From the NCBI GenBank assembly GCA_949361645.1, contig OX442419.1:8545377-8609376 (forward strand): a stretch of 64,000 nucleotides of DNA, given 5' to 3'. Under the pieces are notes generated by a model that saw only the letters and a program-made list of their open reading frames with translations, was not told the DNA's origin and searched no databases. Positions 34,385 through 46,375 of this stretch are shown one piece after another (position 1 is the stretch's first letter; each line of letters opens with the position of its first letter). The position numbers were made by a program, and so were the translations under genes. Source of the stretch: Spongilla lacustris (lineage: Eukaryota; Porifera; Demospongiae; Spongillida; Spongillidae).

Positions 34385-35720
34385 TTACTTAAAGTCTTCC
34401 TCTACTACACAACAGTCCTATTTACTACTTGGTAATGGAAACCATGCTGGTACCACATTTTCATTATTTGGTTCTACATAGTAATGAAGCATCGCGAATT
34501 TCTTTGCAATCGAATACAAAATTATAAAAATTTCAAAAATTGCAAAGCTGCTGGGGCAATGCACAATTCAATGCAGCTCATGCTACATACAATGTATGAA
34601 GAAAGCAAATATTGTTAAAGTCTTCCTCTACTAAATGTCCTATTTACTACCACAAAGGAAGGCTGGTACCACATCTTCATTATTTGGTTCATACAAAGTA
34701 GTAAGTTTGGCCAATGCCATATAGAATTTACGTGTCACGAATTATTTTTTGCGATTCAATGATTCAGAAAACAAAATTGCAAAAATTGCAAATACTGCAT
34801 GCAAAAGCTGCTGCTGGGGCAATACACAATGCAAGAACAGCACGCACATGTGTAGCATACTGCATGCATATATATGAAAGCATATGTGCACCCTGGTCTA
34901 GACTGTGGCTGCACCACAACCACTGTATTGATTGTCAGTCTTCCTCTACTACATGTACACCACTGTCCTATTTACTACTTGGTGAACAAAACCAGGCTGG
35001 TACCACATTTTCATTATTTGGTTCTAAGCAGTAAATCTGGCCAATGTCGTATAGGAATCAAGTGTCGCAAATTTCTCTGCAATTGAGTACAAAATTGCAT
35101 GTAAAAAGTTGCAAAGCTGCTGGGGCAATGCACAATTCAATGCTACATGTGTATGAAAGCAAATACATGTAGTGCTAAAGTCTTTCTCTACGAAATAGTC
35201 CTATTTACAAGCTACCACAAAGGAAGCTAGGCTGGTATACACCACATTTTCATTATTTGGTTCATACAAAGTAGTAAATCTGGCCAATGCCATATATAGA
35301 ATTGAAGTGTCACAATTTTTTATTTAAATTCCCTGAATACAAAATTGCAAAAGCTGCTTGCATAGCAGCTGGGGCAATGCACAATGCAAAATCTGCACGC
35401 ACGTGCGCAGCATACTGCATGCAGATATATAAATGCAAATGTGGTTAAAGTCTTCCAATAGTCCTATTTACTACTTAGTAAAGGAAACCAGGTTGGTACC
35501 CCATTTTCATTATTTGGTTCTAGGTAGTAAATCTGGCCAATGCTGTATAGGAATGAAGCATCGCAAATTTCTTTGCAATAAAGTACAAAATTGCATGTAA
35601 GACATAATAATTTCAAAAATTGCAAAGCTGCTGGGGCAATGCACAATTCGAGGCAGCTCTTGCATGCTACAGATGTATGAAAGCAAATATTGTTAAAGTC
35701 TTCCTCTCTATCCGAGCACA
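34385..35720. repeat. Degenerate tandem array, about six ~230-320-bp units
   Basis: AAAGTCTTCCTCTACTA, CTGGTACCACATTTTCATTA, TTTGGTTC..AGTAAATCTGG, and AAAGCTGCTGGGGCAATGCA plus CAATTC recur in this order about six times. Copies are diverged and of unequal length. Confidence 0.85.
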
Positions 35721-35899
35721 AGAATTATGCACCTAATACAAATGGTCATGTAGCTGCAAACTGTTCAAGCCAGGATGGTTTTGTTTTCCATACAGATATA
35801 CTCAGCCTTCTGCACTTTGACGCAAGAATCTTTACCAGTCATACAGTACTATACCATCTAGTAATGCCTACTAGATGAATGTAAATGCATGTTGCAGAG

Positions 35900-36250
35900 G
35901 TGAAAGGGACAGTGTCTTACAACACTTGTGACATAAATGACCCTTGTGACAGATGTAAGGAACACTGAATGATGCCATTGTGATAGAGGTAAAGTGTTTT
36001 GAGAGATGACACTTGTGACTGAGATGCTTGTGACATGCAGAAATGACACTTGTGACGGAGATGGCTTGTGAAAGCAATGGCTTGTGACAGCAATGCCTTG
36101 TGATAGAGATGACACTCATGACAGAGATGGCTTTTAATAGAGGTGACAATTATGACAGATATGGATTGTGACAGAGATGACACTTGTGACAGCAGTGGCT
36201 TGCATGTGACTGATGGATTGTGAAAGCACTGGCTTGTGACAGATGTACGT
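35900..36250. repeat. Degenerate CTTGTGACAGAGATGAC minisatellite
   Basis: CTTGTGACRGAGATGRC is repeated irregularly. The core matches that of the array at 33485-33845, about 2 kb upstream. Confidence 0.75.
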
Positions 36251-36359
36251 GAACAGTTTGAACACATAGTATCTGGTGGACTCTATGGACCAAATAATGA
36301 CAGGTATGTTATTCCCAATCATTGGTATAATATTTAGCCTAGTTGCACTGTTTTACATG

Positions 36360-36588
36360 CAGGTGTAGCAGTGATATACTGAGGCTGTTTAAATCACCTG
36401 AAGTGCAACAATTTATGCATGGTGCACAGCAATTCAGGCGTCCGCTCGCGGGTCATTGCAAATATCGGATTCAGTCACGCATCCGTGTAGATAACGAAAC
36501 GTGCATACACGATCACCGGAAGTATGAATTTTTTGAAACAGCACCGTCCGAAACTGTACGAGAATTTCATTTACCCGGGCTAATCTAA
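36360..36588 (+). CDS. Possible orphan 3' exon
   Basis: After a good acceptor (TTTTACATGCAG) the frame runs about 75 residues to TAA at 36586-36588 and begins CSSDILRLFKSPEVQQF. I do not recognise it and see no upstream exon with matching phase. It may be a fragment of an old transposon gene or a chance frame. Confidence 0.2.
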
Positions 36589-38353
36589 ATATTCGTGCCA
36601 GGCCGTAGAATATTTTCGTAAGTGATATGAACTTGAGATGTTAACAATAGCAGAAGCAGTGGCAAGTTTCTTTCTACCATTAGTACAGTATCTTCTACGT
36701 ATTATAAGACCTGTGCTTTGTTGCAATCCCTACTTTGTATAGATATTCATCGGCTCCGATGCAAAGACAGTATTTTCAGTCCTAATTCAAATATTTATTA
36801 TCTCTGTTCAAAGTAAGAGTTCTTTTCATATGTATCTTTTTACAAATGTCCTTGTGTTGCGCTAGAGCTAGAAATATGATAAACAGCAGCTGACCAAGGC
36901 AAAGTTTGGAGTGAGTTCTAATTAGGGTAAATTAAGGTAATTTCGCCAGGGGGGAGTGTTCGCCACCCTTAACTTCAAACGCGGCGCTAGGGCTTACCTG
37001 ACGTTTTAATATCGCAGCAAAATATGGAAATATTAGTACATGGAGTCTGTGTTTACGGCCCACAATTGAAGTTCTATTAGTTATTTCGGTTCTTACAAAA
37101 AAAAATCAAAAACTAAGCTACCTCAATTTTCGGCAAAAGTGGTGCGGTAAACAACGCGCAATTGGAAGTGAGTTTACCTGGTGCAAGTCGCTGTCCGTAA
37201 AATACGTAGTCATGATCTGTTTAAAATCTTGTTATTAGAGAAGAGTGGTGATTTCTGTACAATATATGTAGTTCTATTTGTTATGAAACTTAGTAGCTTC
37301 GGAATTAGGGTGGGTGGCGGAGACTCCAATCGTAAATCACGCTATTAAGCAGTAGTGACGAAGTGAGAATAGTCAAAATAGCTACCATTAGGCCTATAAA
37401 TGTTTGCTACCAATTATATATAAGTACTGTAAGCTGTTCATGTTGGGAAGGAGTGTTCGCCATGGGGGCGTGGCCTTCTTTCCCATACACACAGAATGGG
37501 ATGTGCATAAATATTTTTTTTCCCTGACACTTCATGCTTCAAATGGTTTCTTTTTGTATCTGGCCTTCTAATTAACCTCAGTTCAGTTGCTTGAGCCAAC
37601 TCGAGCCCTTGGATCTGTATGGTTTAACTAACTGCAAGCCACGGATGTACAAATGGAAGCCGTTCTATCCAAAAAATACTAGCATCGCAAAGAAAGACTC
37701 CCAGGGCGTTTAAAGGGCTACAGTGAACAAGCTTACTTGTTTTAGCAACGTCCTATGTAAAAACCACTTTTGTTACACTTCGCAATAACGAAATACAGGG
37801 GGTGGCGAACACTCCAAAATCGACGTGCACAGGAAAAAATGTTGCCGTACCAATATTGGGAAATGGGTTGGGAAATCATCGTTTCCCACCCTAAAATTAC
37901 CAAGGTCCGGAACATCGAACAAAATCCAAGTTAGTGAATTTTCTTTTCCCATTATTGGTATTAAATCTTTCAACCTCCGGAACATTAAGCAATTCCAATG
38001 TATGGTTTTTAATTTCCCAGATTGGTTATCGAGGGATTCCTAGGTTGGTAATATAGCGAATTCCGTACATCGAACAATTTTCCAATGTGGGATTTTTTCA
38101 TTCCTGAGATTGGAATTTTTGCATTGGAAATACCAACATCCAAGCTTCAAAATGAAGCTAATTATAAGGAATATTTTTAAGTCCCACATTGTAAATTGCA
38201 ACTTACAATTTGGATTTTTCCTAAGGTCAGAGTAAATACTATATATATAAGTACACATAGATATAGGTACCTGCAACGGTTGGAATAAATGCATGTAATG
38301 AATTGAAGCAACCCGCAAAAAGTACTAGCAAGTGCACAACTGTAACGTTATCT

Positions 38354-41300
38354 CTACATGTAGTTGGTCTTCACATCCTCCGATCTTATGTTATACAATT
38401 TGGCTTTGGGTTTCAATGTCACAGCTCCATGATGAAGAAGGGTGGTTGCTATGGGCTTCATGGCCTCTACTTTAGGAAGTCGCATTATTTTCTGACACTC
38501 AGAGGCAGACAATAAAGGTTTGAGGGCTGCTTTGATTGAAGTTGAAGAGATTTCCTTCAAATGTTTGACTTGAAAGTACTTCATATTTATCACTTCTGCT
38601 GATCGCTGTGATAGATCTAGACCTGAATGTGTAAAACCACATAAGCATTATGTAAATAATTTCATTCAAACTTACTGCCATCTTCATCTTCATTAATTGA
38701 TGCCACTTCTGACACTTTGTCCACATCTGACACTTTGTCCACTTTCGACACTTTGTCCACTTTTGACACTTTGTCCACTTTCGACACTTTGTCCACTTTC
38801 GACACTTTGTCCACTTTCGACACTTTGTCCACTTCTGACACTTTGTCCACTTTTGACACTTTGTCCACTTTCGACACTTTGTCCACTTTCGACACTTTGT
38901 CCACTTTCGACACTTTGTCCACTTTCGACACTTTGTCCACTTCTGGCACTTTGTCCACTTCTGACACTTTGTCCACTTCTGACACTTTGTCCACTTCTGA
39001 CACTTCCGACACTTTGTCCTCTTCTGACACTTTGTCCACTTTCGACACTTTGTCCACTTTCGACACTTTGTCCACTTTCGACACTTTGTCCACTTTTGAC
39101 ACTTTGTCCACTTTCGACACTTTGTCCACTTCCGACACTTTGTCCACTTCTGGCACTTTGTCCACTTCTGGCACTTTGTCCACTTCTGACACTTTGTCCA
39201 CTTCTGACACTTTGTCCACTTCTGACACTTCCGACACTTTGTCCTCTTCTGACACTTTGTCCATGTCTGACACTATGTCCACTTCTGACATTTTGTCCTC
39301 GTCTGACACTTCGTCCACTTCTGACATTTTGTCCTCGTCTGACGATTTGTCCACTAAGTGTATAATGCCATATAAAAATAACATTGCAGATAACATTAAT
39401 TATTAAGTAACAGATACTGGAAGGGATTTCTGTCTAGTCTTTACACACCAAACGTTTCTTCAGACCCATGAGTACTGCCAATGCACAGCCCAACTCACTA
39501 AATTATAATTACTAACCACCTTTCCAAACACCCATTCTCTTCATTCTGTTCTTTGAATATAAAATTATCACATACTGTAGTTATTTGGCTTATCACAATC
39601 ACAAACTTGTTGCTGCATTGTAGCGTATATTGTTATAATAGCTTATAATTAGCAGTATTGATAGCTCTTAAAAAAACAGTACCTTCAAGCAGTGTAGTGT
39701 TGCCAAGTGTTCTTTCCTCATTTTTTTCCCCTTTGTAGTTTTGCACATGGATAAAAATAATTATTATAAAAATTGATAACCCAGGATGATATACTAATTT
39801 CAAGCTGCTTACAACATACAAACTTCAAAGTTGAGAATTTATGATTGGATAACAGTGTCTAGCTAGCTAGTTATCCCAAATAATATACTGTTTACCTTTG
39901 TCAGGTACCTTGCTTGCATGCCGTCCACTCTTCTAATAATGGTATAAATAAAGCAGGTGAATTTAATTCATTAAAGTATTCCCCTTCAATACATACCTTG
40001 CCATAATCATGCCCTTTTCTTACTTGCCTACGGCGTTCTGCCAAAGTGTCAAGGATGTGGCTTCTTATGGCACGCTTCCCAAAATACTCACATGATGAGC
40101 TTTGTACCAAAGACTCCACAAGTGATTCCAATTGCTGCATTTCTGATGAGCCTTTACGGAAAGTAGGAATACAATTGCCAGGCCATGTTTCACATGCAGC
40201 AATCTTGATTTTCTTTCTCCTAAAAATAAAAAATAAATTCAAACTGCATGTTACTAGCACAGTGCAGAACATACATCAATAAGTATCCTCTCTTCTTCTC
40301 AGGTGCCAAAGATTGAAGCTGCTTCATTCTTAGCTTTCCTGAACTTTTCAAATTGCTGCTGGAGCTGCTCAGGCTGTTACTACTGGTGCTGGCACTGCAA
40401 CTGCTGTCATTGGGACCACCAACAACCAACATTCGGAATTTCATTTGGTCATGAACTGTATCAAGACCACAGGCTTTGTACTGGTCAACTGCTCCACACG
40501 TTGCCAACATTATGGCACTCATTCCATCCATTTTTTGTTCTGAGCAAGTGAAATAGATTTGCAGTTGAGTTTACAATTCACTGCATGAGATTCTATGCAA
40601 TGGCAATGTGAATAGAATGAAATTACCACTCTACCTAATGTGGCTTCTAAAATAATCTGACATCAGCTAGGAATTTTTATGATACCTTTTTCTTATCAGA
40701 CCTCAGATATGGCCATAAAAAACTTCCTATATTCAAAAGGATGGGCCAATATCAAGCAAGAATAAACAATTCCCTATAAATACATGTAACAGTTAGTATT
40801 CTAACACATAGTGCTCACAATCACACCCACAAAGACAGTACAACCTACACGTTCATTTTCAGAAGTCTAAAATAGCTGATACTAGAGAACCAACAACTGT
40901 AAATAATTTGATTGAAACTTTACTACTGTTTGGAGCTACCATTGTTCATTAATAGCAATACTGTTTAATTGTACCCTTGATGTAAATACAAATCAAAAAG
41001 TCAATAAACCATTTAAAGGAAGCCTAGAAGTCATATAAACAAGGTGCCATTTCTCTGTCATTTGCACTTGGTTCACCTTAACCTAGCAAGTTGTTTTAGT
41101 AGTTGCACATGAGCATGGGCCTAATTTATTTTGCATTGCATGTTTTTTTTAAAATCAGTTTGAGGGATTTAATGTCCTGGGCGTGTTTCGCGGTGTACAT
41201 TTTACATGGTGCAGGGGTACGCAAAACAAAGTTTTTTTGCGTGCCTTCCGCCATTTCAGCATATTGTAGTCAGTGAAGTTTGAATGTTTTGCTATGTTGT

Positions 41301-42159
41301 ATAAGCCTTATCTGTTTGGATCGACGCTTTGAAGGCCTATAGCTATTGCCTTTCGCTGCTCTTACACAGCGCTAGCGGAAGTACGTAGGCGTTCCGGTAC
41401 ACAGCTTAATTATACCACCGCTGTAAAAGCATGGAATGGTGTTAGGCCTTCAAAGCTTTGGCCCAAACAGATAAAGGCTCATACAACGAGGCAAAACAGT
41501 CAAACAGGTGATTTTGCCATGCATTCCCTCCCCCCCCCCCCCCCCGGACTTTATTAGCGTAAATTAATTCATATGGTTATACCGGTACATGTATACACAT
41601 GCATATAGACTGAGTTTGGATTTTTCTATGTATGAGTTATAAATAGGCTTCTTTGTTCGCACCATCGACTAGCTTTTTCACGTTAGAAAAAACAAGGGGA
41701 TGGAGAATACATGTACCAGTACTCCTGATGCTATCGCAGCCGGTGGCGATCACTACTTAAACATGTATGCTATATGCTGAAACGGCACTGGAACGGAAAG
41801 ACTTTGTTTTGCGTACTCCGCGATGTACAAACGTGCACCGCAGATGAGCACACCCAGGACATTAGATAGCGCTCGATGTGTTAATTTACATTTACTCAGT
41901 TGCTAATTGATATAAATTGTAACATATATATAGGCGTAAAAAAGCAGCATTTTAATACACTGAACGTATACGTACCTTCAAACTTGCTTGATACTTCGAT
42001 GCCAAACATTTTATCAGTCCATTCTATTGTTTCCTTTGTGTCCCAGCTTTTCATATCGTCCAGAGACACAGCTTCTTTTTCCAAGAAATCTACTTCTGGA
42101 CACGGTTCATAATCACTAACCCGATCGATTCGATCTGCAGCATGTACATGTGCCGCCAT
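38354..42159 (-). CDS. Companion protein of the CACTA-type element (584 aa, six exons)
   Basis: Predicted exons are 42159-41976, 40539-40275, 40219-39909, 39730-39683, 39353-38676 and 38622-38354. All introns are GT-AG, and the exon lengths sum to 1755 nt with consistent phases and no internal stop. A GTATGT donor at 39996 in exon 3 could be an alternative. Exon 1 begins MAAHVHAADRIDRVSDYEPC. Exons 2-3 have a Ser-rich stretch and a basic helical segment (FGKRAIRSHILDTLAERRRQ). Exon 5 is almost wholly an acidic/basic hexapeptide repeat (VDKVSK/VDKVSE). The last exon ends with a globular-looking 89 residues (KHLKEISSTSIKAALKPLLS). I do not recognise the family. By position it corresponds to the accessory DNA-binding protein of plant CACTA elements (TnpA-like), which is inference. 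Confidence 0.65.
38700..39350 (-). repeat. 18-bp minisatellite coding VDKVSK/E
   Basis: About 35 units of GACACTTTGTCCACTTTC (plus strand) keep the reading frame of the companion gene. Blocks of YTCTGACACTTCCGACAC recur about 230 bp apart, a higher-order duplication. Confidence 0.96.
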
Positions 42160-42240
42160 ATCATGTCCGTCCGGTCACTCACGTGATCCGAGAGGCACGT
42201 GCGCACTTAATATTTGCATACCTACATGTATATGCATTCG
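42160..42240. promoter_or_regulatory. Bidirectional promoter between the two transposon genes
   Basis: Only 81 bp separate the two start codons. The interval holds two CACGTG E-box palindromes (42180-42185 and 42196-42201) spaced 16 bp apart. Shared control of both genes is inferred. Confidence 0.5.
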
Positions 42241-43157
42241 ATGTCGTCGTCGTCTCCGGCGGCACCAGCTGTAGTAAAAGAAAATCGCGATCATTCCACT
42301 TTATGGAGGCGTACACAGGTGTGCTACTGCGATTGCCAAGCCGTAGACTATGTTCACACGCACTGCCCATGCGTCGATTGCAAGGGAAAGGCAGTATCTC
42401 GCTCTACTGAATACCGTCACTGGGAAGATCATAATACATTACTTGCCGAAAAATGTCATGACGACGTTCAAAACTCTGAAGCAGCAGATCTAGAACCTTG
42501 GGAATTTGACGCTACTGAAGAATCTGCGGAGGACGACGTTAAAGTTGAAGAATCTGAAGACGACGTTGAATTTGAAGACGACGTTGAAGTTGAAGAATCT
42601 GAGGACGGCGTCGAATTTGAAGACGAAATAATTCGAGGTTGCTATCAGAATGCAGCTATTTCGCCTCAAGTTAGTGACTCACTTGAAGAACGCGATGAGA
42701 ATGATGATATTTCTAGCATGCTGTCTTCGCAATCTGACAGTGTTGATGCACATTTATGTTGTACTTCTTCAAACGATGATGGAGGTGCCACTGCCATGTC
42801 TAACAGCACAAGCAATCCACTTGGCCCCAGCTCTCATGAGGATATTATCACTAAAGCAGTTATTGAAGCTATGATGATCCAGGAATTTTCACAAAGAAAT
42901 TTTATGAATGTCTTGAGCTTTGGAAAAAAGTTGTATCTATTGTGTAAAGATCATCAGCAGAATGAAAAATACTGGCCAACCACTTGGCATGCTTGTATGA
43001 GATTGCTTAAAAAGAAAGGTTATAAAGATCCAATTGAGTACAGCATATGTTTAAATGGTAAACATTATTGCACTTATGATGTACTCGTATCCAAGAGTGA
43101 TGCTTGCAGGTATGTGGAATTTTTTTTACAATGTGCATGCAATATTACACCTCTATG

Positions 43158-43197
<40 letters not shown>

Positions 43198-46100
43198 CGA
43201 TTTTCATAGGTACTGTGGCCAGAAAGGACAAATACCTTACTTTTACCTACCACTTCGTCATAAAATTGAACAGTGGTGTCAAGACAAAAATCAATGCATT
43301 AAAATGACTGCACATTGGAATGAAAAGGAGCACTGGTTAGGTGTTTTAGGTGGATGGAATCCAAAAAAAGAGATCTGGGATGGGAAGAGATTCGGAGAAA
43401 TGTCGTGGTTTTGGGATCCGAACGCTAAATGGACCCTGCCATGCCGATGTTTACAATGCAGTATGATTGTAAGTGCAGCCACTATTGATGAAGCAATTTC
43501 ACATTGCAGGGCAGCCAAAAGTTGTGTGGAAATTCAGTGCCAAGAATGTCACCATATATTTGACCATGAACCAAAATTTGCACATGGTGATCCACGGAAC
43601 ATAGCATTAATTGGTCATTGGGATGGCTGGCAACCATTTAGCACTTCTGGAAAGCATGGGTGTGGTAAGCTATCAGTACTAATTTTTATTTTATTTGTAT
43701 TAGTGTATGTAATCCTATCCCATCTGCAAGGGGCAATTGAAGTTTCAATAGCCACCATGAAAAAAGCTGATAGGTGCAAAGTGGATGAAGTGTATGTTGT
43801 TGGATTTGTACCAAGTTATATTCTTCCAAAAAAACGTCCTATAACTCTTGATCCTTTTCTCCATCCACTTATGGAAGAGATAGAAGATCTATTTATTAAT
43901 GGTAAGTACAAAGTTGTGGTATTTGTGTAACATACAGTGATGATATAAAAGGTTTAGAAGTGAACTATACTGCAACAATTGCTGGTATATCACCCGGAAA
44001 GGCTACCATTAGGTGCTGCATACTTCTTTGGACTGGGGATTATCCAGCACAGTGTGAAGTGGGGAAATTTATTAAGAATGGCATAAGTCCTTGCAGAAGA
44101 TGTGAAGTAAAAGGTGAGCTTTGCACTAATTTTGCAATATGTTAATTATAACTGCTTGCTTTCAGGAAGTCCAAGTGTTAACAGTACACAATATTACTAT
44201 GGAGATTATCGTTATCACTGTCGTCATCCCTGGCCAAAGCGAGAACTGAGAAGCTGTGTTGAACAAATGAGATCTATTGATGCTGAAGATCGTCCTTCAA
44301 AACGTTCAGATATGGCTAAATTAAGTGGATTTACAGGCCTTTCTATCCTGCATCGTTTATTTTCTTTGTATGGATTTAATGTCCTCTCTCATTTAGTACT
44401 TGATGCTATGCACATCATTCCTCTAAATGTTATCAGTCATCATCTTCATCATTACTTTGATGACAAAATAGTAAGAATGGATGATGTTGAACTAAGATTG
44501 AAACACATGTCTTGGACACAAGGTGAGTGCGCTGTCATAGGCATGCAGCATGCAAATTATACCATAATTTTGTCCACACTATAATGCAAACCTTTCATAC
44601 CAGCATAACTCAGGATTGAAATAAATAACTTTATGGTAAATAATAAGAATGTACCTATAGGGTTTGTAATTATGTCAAAGCCTTCGGCACAAAGCCAACA
44701 CATTCAAAGCAACATTATTCAAGATTTGAATCAAACCTGAATATGCAATTTAAAAGCACAATAGTGAGTTATTACATATTTTGCTTAAAGTTGAAGATGT
44801 TGACACCTTTTTCGCATAACACATTAAATGAAGTAAGAACCACTATTTTGTATTGTATTTAATTTTTGCTATTTCATAATTCTCAATATTAAACAGTGTT
44901 GCATTCCTTTGTGGTATCAGTTATAATACATCAAATTGCAGAGATGAAGGATGGAAGATTACCGATGGCTATTACTAAAAACCTAGGATATTGGAAAGCA
45001 GAGGAATTCGTTAAATTTGCTTATCCTGCTTCAGAATATGTCTTAGGAGGGTTGCTTCCAGATGCTGAGTATCATATTTGGATTCTGATATGTCGCATCA
45101 CTGAACTGCTATTTAATACAGGACGAAGTGGTTTTAGTGATCAAGATAGTGAACTTTTGTCACATTTTATTGCAAGACACAATATACTTACTGAAGAAGT
45201 TCAGGGCAGTAAAAGTTGTGTTGTATCACTGCATCACTTAATGCACATTGTTGATGACATTGAAGAGTTTTCAACAGTTGACAACTACTGGTGTTTTTCT
45301 TTTGAAAGGGCTGTAAGTAAGTATGTTTCAAAGTCTAGTAACAAGAAGAATTTGGAATTAACTTATGCTAAGTCAGAGTGTCGTAGAGAGTTTCTGAAGT
45401 TTTATAGTGGAGGAGGGACAAGTATATTTGAAAGGATAATAGATAATCTGGTATGTGGCTTCGCAATGATATTCAGTGTTATAACCCATGTGCAACATCC
45501 CTTGCAGTTCCATGTCAACAACATTGCAGAGGCCCATAGGTTAAATGAACAAGGACTTGGACAGGGTGGAATTCTTATTGGGAAAAAGCGGCATGATATA
45601 CTAGAGGCAAGGGAAGCAATATTGCTACAAGAAACACTTCATCTACCAACTGTTCAGGACCACATTGTTCGTGCAAGAAGTATTTTTATGCCAAAACACC
45701 AATACAGTGGTACAGTTTATCGACTAGGAGAGCTAGTCCTAATTACTGATCCTAAATGCGATGACAGTGTTGAAGTTATCGTAATAACAAGCATATTTTC
45801 GACCCAAGGTATGAACAGTGCATTGGTGATGGGTGATCTCTATTCTAAAATGACTAATACTACTGGACATATGCATCTACATGAGTATAGTGGAAACCCA
45901 TATGTGAAACCAACTTCAATCAAAAGGATTGTACCTTGCTGTTGCATCAAAAGAAAGATTATGCTGTTTCCTGAACATGAAAACTTAGAGGATCCCAAAT
46001 GTTTTATTGTTATTGATTATCAAAGGCCATCCATTCCAATTTCTGTTAATGATATCATTATTCCTTTCTTCCCCATTGCTGGAGATATGATAAAAGTGAA

Positions 46101-46323
46101 AGGTACTTTGGAAGAGGACATATGGTTGGCACATGTTCAAAATGTTCACATTGGTGATCACACTTGCAAGGTCCACTTTTATGTGCAAGATATGTCCTAC
46201 TCTGGTGTAGGTGTCAAATTCAAACAAGAATGTACAAGAATGGAAGAAATTCATTGGGCTTCTATCTTAGGAGCTGCAACAGGAACCTGGATGGGGAAGT
46301 ACTGGATGCAGGACAGTATATGA
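42241..46323 (+). CDS. CACTA/EnSpm-type transposase (1129 aa, six exons)
   Basis: Predicted exons are 42241-43109, 43210-43664, 43731-43901, 43958-44113, 44166-44522 and 44942-46323. All junctions are GT-AG with matching phases; the sum is 3390 nt. The N terminus is Cys/His-rich (CYCDCQAVDYVHTHCPCVDC), followed by acidic repeats. From residue ~225 comes a Tnp2-like region: WHACMRLLKKKGY, ICLNGKHYCTYDVL, CRYCGQKGQIPYFYL, then WDGKRFGEMSWFWDPNAKW. LVLDAMHIIPLNVISHHL near residue 630 corresponds to the D-x-M-H motif of plant Tnp2 proteins. Around residue 760-820, SLHHLMHIVDDIEEF and YWCFSFERAVSKYV resemble the domain following Tnp2 in plant CACTA transposases (DUF4218-like). A 57-bp stretch (45451-45507) could be a further in-frame intron. 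It would bind the TIRs and cut the element out. No lesion seen. Confidence 0.8.
43160..43195. repeat. (GT)n microsatellite inside intron 1 of the transposase
   Basis: An uninterrupted GT run of about 18 units ends a few bases before the acceptor TTTTCATAG. Confidence 0.9.
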
Positions 46324-46369
46324 ATTTGAATATTCAAAATACCGAGTTAAATGCAGTTTATTTGTCAGC

Positions 46370-46375
46370 AATAAA
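46370..46375 (+). terminator. Poly(A) signal of the transposase gene
   Basis: AATAAA lies 47 bp after the TGA stop, a normal distance. Confidence 0.55.

Noticed and set aside
38697..39406. Plus-strand frames LCPLSTLCPLST and DTLSTFDTLST
   Set aside because: They mirror the 18-bp minisatellite. The minus strand has matching splice sites and joins to other exons, the plus strand does not.
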